From assembly GCA_020444045.1 (NCBI GenBank), contig JAHLLS010000019.1, positions 54,628-118,627 on the forward strand: a stretch of DNA of 64,000 bases. Direction: 5' to 3'. Shown here piece after piece: positions 7,681 through 16,382 of this stretch. The translations under genes and the position numbers were made by a program. The notes beneath the pieces are model-generated. The model saw only the letters and a list, made by a program, of their open reading frames with translations. It had not been told where the DNA came from and did no database searches. The first letter of the stretch is position 1; the number at the start of each line of letters is the position of its first letter. The stretch comes from Deltaproteobacteria bacterium. GTDB taxonomy: Bacteria; Desulfobacterota; Desulfobacteria; Desulfobacterales; UBA5852.

Positions 7681-8832
7681 ATGCCGCTGCATGGTTCCTG
7701 TGACAAACGCCGCCGGCAATTTCTCGTTTCCCTCGTTCTCACGCTCCTTTTCTTGCTGGCGCCTTTTTTTCTCCTGCCGGTCGCCTGTACACGGTTTCCC
7801 CCGGTTGCGCCGTCGCCCCTGTCTGTCGGGGCGATACCGGCAACGGATTTCAACCAGCTGTTCACGCGTTCCGGCAACGGGTGGACCGGCGGCGATGGCA
7901 CCCTTTCGATCGGTCTGCCGGATGGGCGCACCTTGTGGCTGTTTGGCGACACATTTCTGGGATATGTCCGACCGGATGGCTCACGGCCGTTTGACAGCCC
8001 GCTGATCCGCAACTGTCTGGTCGTTCAGGACGGAGAGCGACTGGTGACCCGGCACGAGGGGACCACACGTGATCCACGGGCGTTTCTGGTGCCAGAAGAG
8101 TCGGACACCTGGTACTGGCCTGGGGACGGGACGGTCTGCGAGAATCAGGTCTGGATATTTTTCCATCGGTTTCGACAAGTGACACCGGGCATGTGGGGAT
8201 GGGCGTGGGATGGCACGGTCATGGCCGTACTGCAACTACCGGATCTTTCTCTGGATCGTGTGATAGATATGCCCCATGACCATGGCGTGGCCTATGGGGC
8301 GGCTTTGTACGAGGCGGATGCCTGGGTGTATATCTTTGGCACGGAACAACGTGGCGCGGTTAAACATTTACATCTGGCCCGGGCGCCCCGGGGCGGCCTG
8401 GAAGGATCCTGGCACTATTGGGCCGGGCAGCACTGGTCGGACAATCCCGGGGCATCCCGATCGATACTGGCCGGGGTCAGCAGTCAATTCGGCGTCGTCG
8501 GCCTTGAACAAGGCCTTGGTCTGGTCACCATGGATGATCGACAACCGTTTTCAGACCGGATCGTGGTTTATCTGGCCGAGACGCCAACCGGCCCCTGGCA
8601 AGGACCGGTTGATATCTATCGGGCACCGGAAGCCAGCAGCGCTGTTGCGGCCTACAATCCCTTTGTCCATCCCCAGTTCAGCCGCCATGGGAACGGGCAT
8701 CTGATTTCCTACAACATCAACCATGTCCACGATCCGGATACCCTCTATGACGATGCCGGACTCTACCGACCCCGTTTTATTTGGGTGGACTTAGATCGTC
8801 TGGCCGTCCGGCCCGCCGGACAGGAACGTTAA
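7681..8832 (+). CDS. DUF4185/DUF5005-like beta-propeller lipoprotein
   Basis: About 383 residues from the ATG at 7681, which follows a GGAGG site; an earlier ATG at 7639 lacks one. A basic n-region, a hydrophobic stretch and a lipobox with Cys36 (FLLPVACTRF) indicate a lipoprotein. The mature part has repeated blade-like segments: GDGTLSIGLPDGRTLWLFGDTF, WYWPGDG, WVYIFGTEQRG and YNPFVHPQF. These resemble the five-bladed, glycoside-hydrolase-like propellers of DUF4185/DUF5005. The FGDTF motif is typical of that group. The substrate is unknown; carbohydrate binding or hydrolysis at the cell surface is a reasonable guess. Confidence 0.65.
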   Translation: MPLHGSCDKRRRQFLVSLVLTLLFLLAPFFLLPVACTRFPPVAPSPLSVGAIPATDFNQLFTRSGNGWTGGDGTLSIGLPDGRTLWLFGDTFLGYVRPDGSRPFDSPLIRNCLVVQDGERLVTRHEGTTRDPRAFLVPEESDTWYWPGDGTVCENQVWIFFHRFRQVTPGMWGWAWDGTVMAVLQLPDLSLDRVIDMPHDHGVAYGAALYEADAWVYIFGTEQRGAVKHLHLARAPRGGLEGSWHYWAGQHWSDNPGASRSILAGVSSQFGVVGLEQGLGLVTMDDRQPFSDRIVVYLAETPTGPWQGPVDIYRAPEASSAVAAYNPFVHPQFSRHGNGHLISYNINHVHDPDTLYDDAGLYRPRFIWVDLDRLAVRPAGQER

Positions 8833-9038
8833 CCTCCCACGGCACTGTGCTTCCCAAGGGACAGCCCATACCGTCTTCTTGCCAGAGTCTTTGTCCCCCC
8901 TAATTGGCAATTGTCAAAATGGGTCGCTTGTCATAAGGTTCCGGTCGTCGGTCTGAGAGACGCCTGCGGTGGCACCGAGATGACTTGCCGGTGCATATCC
9001 GCTTTTCTCCCATATTTCGTCTATCGAAAGGTCATTCC

Positions 9039-10493
9039 ATGGCACTGAAAACCGGTCGGGAATATCAGCAATCCATTGAGCAACTTGCCCTTGAAGCCCA
9101 TGTCATGGGGCGTACGGAAACCCACCTGGGTGATCACGGCCTGGTGCAGCCGTCCCGGGCGGCCGTAGCCGTCACCTATGACGGCGCCCACGCGGAAGAT
9201 GCCGCAACCCGTTCCCTTTTCCGAGTGCACTCGCCCCTCTGCAAGGAAGAGGTCAATCGCTTCACCCATCTGCACCGGAGCACGGACGATCTGGTGAAGA
9301 AGGTGACCATGCAGCGTTACTGCGGCCATACGACCGGATGCTGCTTTCAGCGCTGCGTCGGCATGGATGCCGCCAACGCGGTTTACAGCACCACGTTCGA
9401 CTGCGATGCTGCTTGCGGGACCGATTATCACACGCGTTTCAAGGCTTACTGGACCATGATTCAAAAAGACGATCTGGTGGTGGACGGCGCCATGACCGAC
9501 CCCAAAGGCGACCGGGGCAAGCGCCCCAGGGATCAAAAGGACCCCGACCTGTTTCTGCGGGTCGTCGAACGTAAAGCGGAGGGTGTCGTGGTCTGCGGTG
9601 CCAAGCTCCATCAGACCGGCATGCTCAATGCCCATGAAGTGCTGGTCATGCCCACTATGGGGATGCGGGAAGGTGAGGCGGATTGGGCCATCTGTTTTGC
9701 GGTACCCACCAATACACCGGGGATTCGCTATATTTACGGCCGACAGACCAGTGATACACGTAAGTTGGAGACGCCCTCGCTGGATATGGGGAATCCGCGC
9801 TACGGCGGCCAGGAGGTGATGACTGTATTCGACCATGTGTTTGTTCCCCACGAGCGAATTTTTCTGAATGGGGAACTGCCCTATTCCGGACGGCTGGTGG
9901 AGCGATTTGCGGCCTATCACCGCCAGAGCTACGGTGGCTGCAAAGTGGGGGTCGGGGATGTGCTGATCGGTGCGACAGCTCTGATCGCCCGCATGAACGG
10001 GGTCGCGCAGGCGTCGCACATCAAGGACAAGCTGGTGGAGATGATTCATCTCAACGAAACGCTGTTTGCCTGCGGGATTGCCTGTTCGGCCATGGGGCAC
10101 GCCACGCCGGCCGGTAACTTTGAAATCGACATGCTGCTGGCCAACGTGTGCAAGCTGAATGTCACGCGGTTTCCTTACGAACTGGCGCGACTGGCCACGG
10201 ATATCGCCGGCGGGTTATTGGGCACTATGCCATCGGCGCACGACCTTGAAGATCCCGTCACCGGTCCCTATATTAAGAAATATTTGGCAGCAGCCGAAGG
10301 GGCCGATCCGGTGGATCGCATCAAAGTGCTGCGTCTGATCGAAAACCTGGTGGCCGGGGCCGGTGCGGTGGCCTACCTGATTGAATCCATGCACGGGGCC
10401 GGTCCGCCCATGGCCCAGCGCATCATGATCGGACGTCAGGGCGGGCTGGAAGAAAAGATGGCCCGCGTTAGGACGCTGCTGAAAATTCCCTGA
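9039..10493 (+). CDS. abfD: 4-hydroxybutyryl-CoA dehydratase / vinylacetyl-CoA isomerase
   Basis: A 484-residue flavoprotein of the 4-hydroxyphenylacetate-3-hydroxylase fold. The radical dehydratase AbfD converts 4-hydroxybutyryl-CoA to crotonyl-CoA with FAD and a [4Fe-4S] cluster. All four cluster ligands of the Clostridium enzyme (Cys99, Cys103, His292, Cys299) have counterparts: C102 and C106 in CCFQRC, and H294 and C301 in YHRQSYGGC. This separates it from the cluster-free hydroxylases. The start at 9039 follows GAAAGG; the frame is open further upstream but without a better site. No other 4-hydroxybutyrate genes flank it, so the pathway (4-aminobutyrate or succinate-semialdehyde use, or a C4 shunt) must be encoded elsewhere. 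Confidence 0.93.
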   Translation: MALKTGREYQQSIEQLALEAHVMGRTETHLGDHGLVQPSRAAVAVTYDGAHAEDAATRSLFRVHSPLCKEEVNRFTHLHRSTDDLVKKVTMQRYCGHTTGCCFQRCVGMDAANAVYSTTFDCDAACGTDYHTRFKAYWTMIQKDDLVVDGAMTDPKGDRGKRPRDQKDPDLFLRVVERKAEGVVVCGAKLHQTGMLNAHEVLVMPTMGMREGEADWAICFAVPTNTPGIRYIYGRQTSDTRKLETPSLDMGNPRYGGQEVMTVFDHVFVPHERIFLNGELPYSGRLVERFAAYHRQSYGGCKVGVGDVLIGATALIARMNGVAQASHIKDKLVEMIHLNETLFACGIACSAMGHATPAGNFEIDMLLANVCKLNVTRFPYELARLATDIAGGLLGTMPSAHDLEDPVTGPYIKKYLAAAEGADPVDRIKVLRLIENLVAGAGAVAYLIESMHGAGPPMAQRIMIGRQGGLEEKMARVRTLLKIP

Positions 10494-10546
10494 ATGACGG
10501 GCATGATCGTGCGCGCTGGTATTTTTTTGCAACCTGTGCTATTGTC

Positions 10547-10561
10547 TTGATCAAATAGATC
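10547..10561. promoter_or_regulatory. Palindrome TGATC-N5-GATCA, possible operator
   Basis: A perfect 5-bp inverted repeat with a 5-base spacer lies in the AT-rich part of the gap before the gene at 10734. TTGTCT-N16-TATTAG overlaps it and could be a promoter. The assignment rests on symmetry and position only. Confidence 0.3.
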
Positions 10562-10733
10562 AGTATTAGTGGGATCCATCAGACTGTTTCATCAAGCGTT
10601 CGCTTTCTTAGCACTCCCGCCATTCTCACTGGTTCACGACGCCGATTCATATTGGGCAAGGGGCAGCCGTTCCCTGTAACGGGGCGTGTTGCATCGTCTG
10701 TTAACGTCATATCAAACGCAAAGGAGATCGATC

Positions 10734-11075
10734 ATGCGTCAGAAATATATCATCAGCCAGGAAGGGGCCAAACAGGAGTTTAAAATCAGGGAGTATGCCA
10801 TTATCGACAAAAACCTGCGGAATGTGGCCTCATCGATGTTGCGTCAGGAAGACTACGAGTTTTTGTGTGAAGAAACCTACAGCCATGCACGCATTGAACG
10901 CTCGGTTTCCCAGGGCCGGGATGCGCTGGTCGACACGCTGCGAACCCCTAATTTGTTTCCGATTCGGCCCTACGTGGTCAAGATTGCGGAGTCGGTGATG
11001 GTGTTGTTCGATTCGGCCGAAGATCACTCCGTGGAGTTGTTTTTTGACGATACCGACCTCGTGGCATCGCACTAG
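10734..11075 (+). CDS. Hypothetical protein, 113 residues
   Basis: Starts at an ATG at 10734 preceded by AAGGAG, giving MRQKYIISQEGAKQEFKIRE. It is soluble, without a signal peptide, and has a mixed alpha/beta pattern ending in an acidic tail (DSAEDHSVELFFDDTDL). I do not recognise the family. It stands alone between abfD and a converging pentapeptide-repeat remnant and is followed by a hairpin that may end transcription. Confidence 0.6.
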   Translation: MRQKYIISQEGAKQEFKIREYAIIDKNLRNVASSMLRQEDYEFLCEETYSHARIERSVSQGRDALVDTLRTPNLFPIRPYVVKIAESVMVLFDSAEDHSVELFFDDTDLVASH

Positions 11076-11082
11076 ATTATTG

Positions 11083-11108
11083 ATCTGGCGGTGTGAGTGA
11101 CGCCAGAT
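11083..11108 (+). terminator. Terminator-like hairpin without a T-tract
   Basis: ATCTGGCG (11083-11090) pairs with CGCCAGAT (11101-11108) eight bases past the stop of the preceding gene. No run of T follows, so this may be a Rho-dependent or processing structure. Confidence 0.4.
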
Positions 11109-11126
11109 GAAAATTCCTTCGAGGAC

Positions 11127-11393
11127 CTACGTCCGATAGCGCATGTGGGTACCGAATTCAAGCGAGAGACGAATTCCTTCGGGGGGCAGATCCGGCGGGA
11201 AGTAAACGACTGATATCTTGGCGCCATGGATGCTGGCGCCTTCAAGACAACATGTGCTCATGTCCAGCCCGCGCAGATCGCCCTGTCGAAAGTAACATCT
11301 GGAAAAATCGATCCCCTCTGCGTTGACCTGTTTCATATCCTGGCTTCGGAAATCAAGACCTTTGAGTTCGCAGCCCTTTCCTTGCAGCGGCGA
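11127..11393 (-). pseudogene. Pentapeptide-repeat protein remnant
   Basis: The minus-strand frame from 11393 to 11127 reads as tandem five-residue units (CELKGLDFRSQDMKQVN, GIDFSRCYFRQGDLRGLD, CLEGASIHGAKI), the pentapeptide-repeat signature with a central Leu/Phe. The only ATG is at 11336, inside the repeats; upstream the frame runs into a stop at 11394-11396 without a start codon. The gene thus looks 5'-truncated. Intact members form a right-handed beta-helix. A short functional peptide from 11336 (69 residues) cannot be excluded. Confidence 0.5.
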
Positions 11394-11396
11394 TTA

Positions 11397-11733
11397 ACCC
11401 GAACATTTCATGAAAATGTTTATACAAATTTATGTTGATTTATATTTTCAGCGCCTTAAATGAAAGTTGGGGCGAAAATGTCTGGCAACGACTTGTAACC
11501 GGCGCCTCTCAGAAAGAACCGCATCAATATGTTCACCCTGCGGGCGAGCCCGAGGCATCCATTTCCTGCGTTATCAGGAGCTTGCGGTAGCATTCGTACA
11601 GCGGCGCTCCTGAATGCCTTGTAAATGGATGCCTCAAGCTCGTGAAATATCCGGGTTGTATTCTTCAATCTCTTCTTCCAGAATAAGCTGGTAGAGTTCG
11701 TTGCGGGTCTCCCTGCGTGGGGCTTGCCACCCT
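11397..11733. other. Non-coding stretch with a nested hairpin
   Basis: About 335 bases without a convincing gene. The left part is AT-rich. The right part holds the 84-base hairpin listed separately. A minus-strand frame ending at 11634 reads ELYQLILEEEIEEYNPDISRA and looks protein-like, but it has no start codon and may be a remnant or chance. Confidence 0.5.
11552..11635. repeat. 84-nt nested inverted repeat
   Basis: A perfect 13-bp outer stem (GAGGCATCCATTT at 11552-11564, AAATGGATGCCTC at 11623-11635) encloses a second 8-bp stem (TCAGGAGC 11574-11581, GCTCCTGA 11606-11613). No T-tract follows on either strand, so it is not a simple terminator. It resembles a REP- or MITE-like element. 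Confidence 0.55.
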
Positions 11734-14700
11734 TTAACCAGGGAGATGATCAGCGGCGGGTTTTTCAGCCGGTATGGAACGCTCGGGGGCGAACAGACAC
11801 GCCACATCCTCGACGATCATATAGATGGATGGCACCAGTAGCAACGTTATCAGGGTCGCGAAAACGATTCCGAATCCCAGGGAAACAGCCATGGGAATCA
11901 GGAAACGGGCCTGGCGCGAGGTTTCGAAGATCATGGGCATCAGGCCGCCGAAAGTGGTCAGGGTCGTGAGCACGATGGGGCGGAAACGCTGGATGCCCGA
12001 GGCATGCACGGCATCATGGGCATTGTTCCCGTCGCGGCGCCGGCGATTGGCGTAGTCGATCAGCACCAGGGAGTCGTTGATCACCACGCCGGACAGGGCC
12101 ACCACGCCGAACATGCTCATGACGCTCAGGCTGTATCCCATGATCTGGTGCCCGATAATGGCCCCCACGATACCGAACGGCACGCAGAAAATAACGATGA
12201 TAGGCTGGATATAACTGTTGAAGGGGATGGCCAGCATGGCGTAGATCACCAGGAGGGCCAGCAGCAGACCTTTCGTGAGGCTTTGCATGCTTTCGCGCAT
12301 ATCGGCCTGTCGCCCCTCGAAGCTGTAGCTCAACCCGCTGTAATCCGCTACCAGGCGCGGCAAAATGTCTTCCTTGAGCGAGGCCAGCACTTGGCCGGAC
12401 TGGCTCACGGGGCGCACGTTGGCCGTTGCCGTTACGATGCGCTGACCGTTGCGGCGGTCGATGCTGGTGTAGGCCCGTCCCCGTTTCAGGGTCGCGGCTT
12501 CCCGCAGAGGGATTTCCACCCCGTTGGGCGCGCGCAGGATCATTTCTTCCAGGCTCTGCTCGGATACGCGTTCCGCTCTGGGCAGGCGCACCATGACCTT
12601 GACCTCGTTCCGGCCGCGCTGCTGGCGCAGGGCTTCGGACCCGTAATAGGCGTGGCGCACCTGGCGGGCGATTTCCCGGGCCGTCAGACCCAGGCTGCGC
12701 CCTTCGGGCTTGATGGTGAAGTCGATCTGCTGTTTGCCGGGTGAAAAGCCGTCGTCGATGTCGCTGACGTTCGGGTAGTAGCCCAGGGCATCGGCCAAGG
12801 CGGCGCTGGCCGCTTCCAGCACCGTCAGATCTTCATGGCGCAGTTCCACCGAAAGAGAGGCGCCCCGTCCCGGCCCCCCGGCATCCGATTCGAACAGGAT
12901 GGACTCAAGACCGACCAGGGCGCCGACCCGTTCCCGCCACAAGCGGGTCACCTCGGCCGTGCTCAGGGGGCGTCGATCCGCATCCGTCAGGTAGGCCGTG
13001 ACGATGGCCTGGTTGTCGGAAACCCGCGCGTAGATCCCTTTCAGGAGGTTTTCGCCGCCGTTTTCATCCGTCACGGCACGCACCGCTGCGACAAGACGGT
13101 TTTGGACGGCCGTCGTTTTCTGGACGGCCGTGCCGTAGGGCAGGGTGGCCGTGACCTGGGCGTAGTCGGATTCGATTTTGGGAAAGAGGGTAAACCCCAT
13201 CCGTCCGCTCTGGACGTAGCCCACGGTCAAGAGCAGTATGGCCAGGCCGATGGCCAGCGCAATATAGCGATTGCGCATCGTCCGGTCCAGGAGCGCGCCA
13301 TAGTAGCGCTGAACCATGCGGGCGAAAAAATGGCTGAACCGCTGCTGGGCCCGGTGCAGAAAGGCCAGCGGGCCGGGTGGGCGGTTTTCTTCCTGGTGCC
13401 CCAGGTGGGCAGGCAGTACGAAAAGACTTTCGATCAAGGAGATGGCGAACACGCTGATCACCACCACCGGGATCTGTCCGAAGACTTTGCCCATGATACC
13501 GGGAATGAACATGAGCGGCAGGAACGCCACCATGTTGGTGAGTACGCTGAAGGTTACCGGCATGGCGATTTCACGCGTCCCACGGACAGCCGCTTTGAGC
13601 CAGGGTAACCCCTGCTGGCGGTAGTGGTAGACATTCTCGCCGACCACAATGGCATCATCCACCACGATGCCCAGCGTGACGATGAAGGCAAACATGGATA
13701 CCATGTTGATGCTGACGTCGGCGACGGGCAGGAACAGCAGGGATCCCAGAAAGCTGATGGGGATCCCCAGGCTGACCCAGAACGCCAGTCGGGCTTCCAG
13801 GAAAACGGCAAGAACGATGAAGACCAGGACAAGTCCCATGGCGCCGTTGCGCAGCATCAGGTTCAGGCGCTGACGGTAGACGTCCGACCGGTCGTTGAGC
13901 AGACTCAGGCTAAGGCCGGGCGGCAGACTGGCCTCCAGGGCGCGGACCTGGCGCTTGACCGCATCGGAAACCGTAATCGGCGTCTGGTCGCCCACCCGTG
14001 AAACTTCGAGCCGGATCGCGGGCTGGCCGTTGTAGGTCGCGAAACGGTCGGTTTCCTCGAATCCGTCTTGGATGCGGGCCATATCGCCCAGCAGTACTTC
14101 GGTGCCGTCGTTGGATGTGACCACGGGGATATTGTTGAATTCGCGGCCGAAATTCCGCCGCTCCTTGACCCGCACCAGGACGTCACCGCTTTCGGTTTTG
14201 ATTGATCCCCCCGGCAGCTCGACGGCGGCGGCGCCTATTTTCTGGGCCACGTCATCCAGTGTCAGGCCATAGGTGCGCAGGGTGTCCTGGGGGATCGCGA
14301 TGCTGATTTCATAGTCGCGGATGCCTTCCAAATCCACCTGTGTGATTTCCGGATCCTGGAGCATGCGCATCCGCAGATCCTCGGCCAGCTCGCGCAGGGT
14401 CCATTCACTCTGGTCGCCATAGAGGATGATCGAGACCACCGATCGCTTACGATCGGCAATGGCCACCTTAGGCGTTTCGGCTTCATCCGGGAAAGACGAG
14501 ATCTGATCCACCTCGTTCTGGATTTTCTCAGAGAGGCGGTTGGGATCGGCTCCCTCAAGAACCTCCACCGTGATAGTCCCGACGCCCTCGTTCGCCGAGG
14601 CGGTCACTTCCTCGACCCCCTCCAGCCCCTGGACCGCTTCCTCGATGGCCCAGATAATGCCCCGCTCCACTTCGGAGGGGCTGGCACCGGGATAGGCCAC

Positions 14701-14877
14701 CGAAATGGTGATGAAATCGAGATCAAAATCCGGAAAGACTTCCTGCTTGATGCGTGTGCCCCAGATCAGGCCGCCCACCAGGAGGACCACCATCAGGAGA
14801 TTGGCCGTCACCGAGTGGCCCGCCATCCAGGAGATGGGGTCGCGGGGCGTATGCGTTGTCGAAGGTGTTTCCATCAT
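11734..14877 (-). CDS. RND efflux pump, inner-membrane transporter (AcrB/MMPL-type)
   Basis: A 1047-residue proton-driven transporter of the RND superfamily. The N-terminal membrane helix (TANLLMVVLLVGGLIWGTRI) is followed by the FPDFDLDFITISVAYPGASPSEVE porter motif. The fourth membrane helix carries the paired Asp residues of the proton relay (GIVVDDAIVVGENV). The second half repeats the pattern, with a late MFGVVALSGVVINDSLVLIDYANRRR motif. Length is standard. It is the last gene of a minus-strand operon, 39 bases after its adaptor and downstream of an outer-membrane channel. The subfamily with IKQEVFPDF often exports hydrophobic toxicants, but the substrate cannot be read from the sequence. 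Confidence 0.93.
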   Translation of the reverse strand: MMETPSTTHTPRDPISWMAGHSVTANLLMVVLLVGGLIWGTRIKQEVFPDFDLDFITISVAYPGASPSEVERGIIWAIEEAVQGLEGVEEVTASANEGVGTITVEVLEGADPNRLSEKIQNEVDQISSFPDEAETPKVAIADRKRSVVSIILYGDQSEWTLRELAEDLRMRMLQDPEITQVDLEGIRDYEISIAIPQDTLRTYGLTLDDVAQKIGAAAVELPGGSIKTESGDVLVRVKERRNFGREFNNIPVVTSNDGTEVLLGDMARIQDGFEETDRFATYNGQPAIRLEVSRVGDQTPITVSDAVKRQVRALEASLPPGLSLSLLNDRSDVYRQRLNLMLRNGAMGLVLVFIVLAVFLEARLAFWVSLGIPISFLGSLLFLPVADVSINMVSMFAFIVTLGIVVDDAIVVGENVYHYRQQGLPWLKAAVRGTREIAMPVTFSVLTNMVAFLPLMFIPGIMGKVFGQIPVVVISVFAISLIESLFVLPAHLGHQEENRPPGPLAFLHRAQQRFSHFFARMVQRYYGALLDRTMRNRYIALAIGLAILLLTVGYVQSGRMGFTLFPKIESDYAQVTATLPYGTAVQKTTAVQNRLVAAVRAVTDENGGENLLKGIYARVSDNQAIVTAYLTDADRRPLSTAEVTRLWRERVGALVGLESILFESDAGGPGRGASLSVELRHEDLTVLEAASAALADALGYYPNVSDIDDGFSPGKQQIDFTIKPEGRSLGLTAREIARQVRHAYYGSEALRQQRGRNEVKVMVRLPRAERVSEQSLEEMILRAPNGVEIPLREAATLKRGRAYTSIDRRNGQRIVTATANVRPVSQSGQVLASLKEDILPRLVADYSGLSYSFEGRQADMRESMQSLTKGLLLALLVIYAMLAIPFNSYIQPIIVIFCVPFGIVGAIIGHQIMGYSLSVMSMFGVVALSGVVINDSLVLIDYANRRRRDGNNAHDAVHASGIQRFRPIVLTTLTTFGGLMPMIFETSRQARFLIPMAVSLGFGIVFATLITLLLVPSIYMIVEDVACLFAPERSIPAEKPAADHLPG

Positions 14878-14916
14878 GAAACCGTTGTCATTGTGGGTGA
14901 AGGTATGCGCGTCCGG

Positions 14917-16215
14917 CTAAAGCGTTTTTCCGGGCGTCTGTCCGCCGGTTTTCTCTCTCGTCGATTTCTGCGGCGCCCCTGAGGATGGTGGGGAATCCGC
15001 GAGAAGCCGTATGGCCATGCCATCGACGGCGGCGGTCAGGTCCGAGGTGATCAGCCGATCGCCGACGGCGAAGCCTTCCCGCAGCAAGACGTATTCGGCG
15101 TCCCGCCACAGGGGCTCCACGCTGCGGATCTCAAGCGTCCCGTTTTCATTGGCAAGCCAGATGCGCGCGTTGTCCCGCAAGGCGGTACGGGGAATCCGGA
15201 AGACATCGTCCAGAACGCGGCCCTGGATGTCCACCCGCACGTATTCCCCTAAGATGAGGGGCGGGTGGGGCGTCTCACCCGGGTCGTGTCCAAGGGGGTT
15301 TTGCACTTCCACCAGCAGGCGTGCCATGCGCCCTTCACTTTCAAGATCGCTCAGCAGACGGATAACGCGGCCCGACACGGTGTGGCCGTTTTGATTTCGC
15401 ACCCGGGCCGGTGCCCCGACGTCGCCCGTCTGGCGGGGAATGGTGATCCAGGCCAGGCGGTCCACGGGGATGGAGACTTCGATCCAGTAGGCATCCGTGC
15501 CCACCAGGTCGGCCAATTTTTCCTGGGCCGTCACCTGGGAGCCCACCTCCACGCTGCGGCTGCGCACGATGGCATTGAACGGGATCGTGATGCGGGTGCG
15601 TTCCCGATCGATACGGGCTTGTTTGAGATGGGCCCGGGCCGCGGCCAGGTCGGCCTGGGCTTTGCGCAGGTGGGGCCGGCGCAGGGCCAACTCTTTGTCC
15701 AGGGCGTCGGCCGGTTGGTCGCCGTTGAGAATGGCCCACTCCCGGCGGGCGATTTCCTGCCGGCCTTCTTCCAGTTGCAGCGCGTATTCGGCGTCCACAA
15801 CGGCGCTTTCCGCCTGGATAACAGCCAGTTCGTAATCTTGGCGGTCGATCTGCAACGCTTCTTCACCTGCCTTGAGAAGGCCGCCGGCCTGAAATTCGGG
15901 ATGCATCCGGATGACCTCGCCGGTGACCCGGGATTCGAGGGATAATGACCGCGCCGGTATGACGGTTCCCATGGCCGAAACCACCACCTGGTGACTGCCG
16001 GGCGTTACCGCGGTCACCTCCACCAGGGGGGCGACCGTTTGGGGGGGGCGCTTGTCGGCATGGGGCGCGGTCTTTTTAAAATAGGCCGCGCCGCCGATAC
16101 CAGCCGCGATGATCAGCAGGCCGATGATGCCCTGCCGCAGTCGCCGTCCGATCGGCAGTCGGTCCGGCGGAGAAGGCGTTGTTGGCGTGGATTCATTTGT
16201 TGGTCGATTCATCAT
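14917..16215 (-). CDS. RND efflux periplasmic adaptor (membrane fusion protein)
   Basis: About 432 residues from the ATG at 16215, preceded by GAAGGAAA; an upstream in-frame ATG at 16314 lacks a ribosome site. One N-terminal membrane anchor (QGIIGLLIIAAGIGGAAYF) leads into the periplasm. The lipoyl half-motifs, the alpha-hairpin (EYALQLEEGRQEIARREWA...AQADLAAARAHLKQARIDRERT), the second lipoyl part (ITIPFNAIVRSRSVEVGSQV) and a beta-barrel follow, as in AcrA/MexA. It connects the pump encoded next to it with the channel encoded before it. Confidence 0.9.
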   Translation of the reverse strand: MMNRPTNESTPTTPSPPDRLPIGRRLRQGIIGLLIIAAGIGGAAYFKKTAPHADKRPPQTVAPLVEVTAVTPGSHQVVVSAMGTVIPARSLSLESRVTGEVIRMHPEFQAGGLLKAGEEALQIDRQDYELAVIQAESAVVDAEYALQLEEGRQEIARREWAILNGDQPADALDKELALRRPHLRKAQADLAAARAHLKQARIDRERTRITIPFNAIVRSRSVEVGSQVTAQEKLADLVGTDAYWIEVSIPVDRLAWITIPRQTGDVGAPARVRNQNGHTVSGRVIRLLSDLESEGRMARLLVEVQNPLGHDPGETPHPPLILGEYVRVDIQGRVLDDVFRIPRTALRDNARIWLANENGTLEIRSVEPLWRDAEYVLLREGFAVGDRLITSDLTAAVDGMAIRLLADSPPSSGAPQKSTREKTGGQTPGKTL

Positions 16216-16382
16216 GTCGGTATGGTTTCCTTCGATTGTTGGCATATAGAAACCTAAGCATTGCAGGATATTCCGCAATATCATCGCTGAGACAATCGAT
16301 TTGCCGGTCGCCACGGCCGATAGTTGTCACAACGAACGAACCTTGGAACTTCGATATCCCTATTGTAAAAGGGCGAAGCGGG

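Noticed and set aside
11456..11668. 70-residue open frame on the minus strand
   Set aside because: It crosses the nested inverted repeat and has no ribosome site or family.
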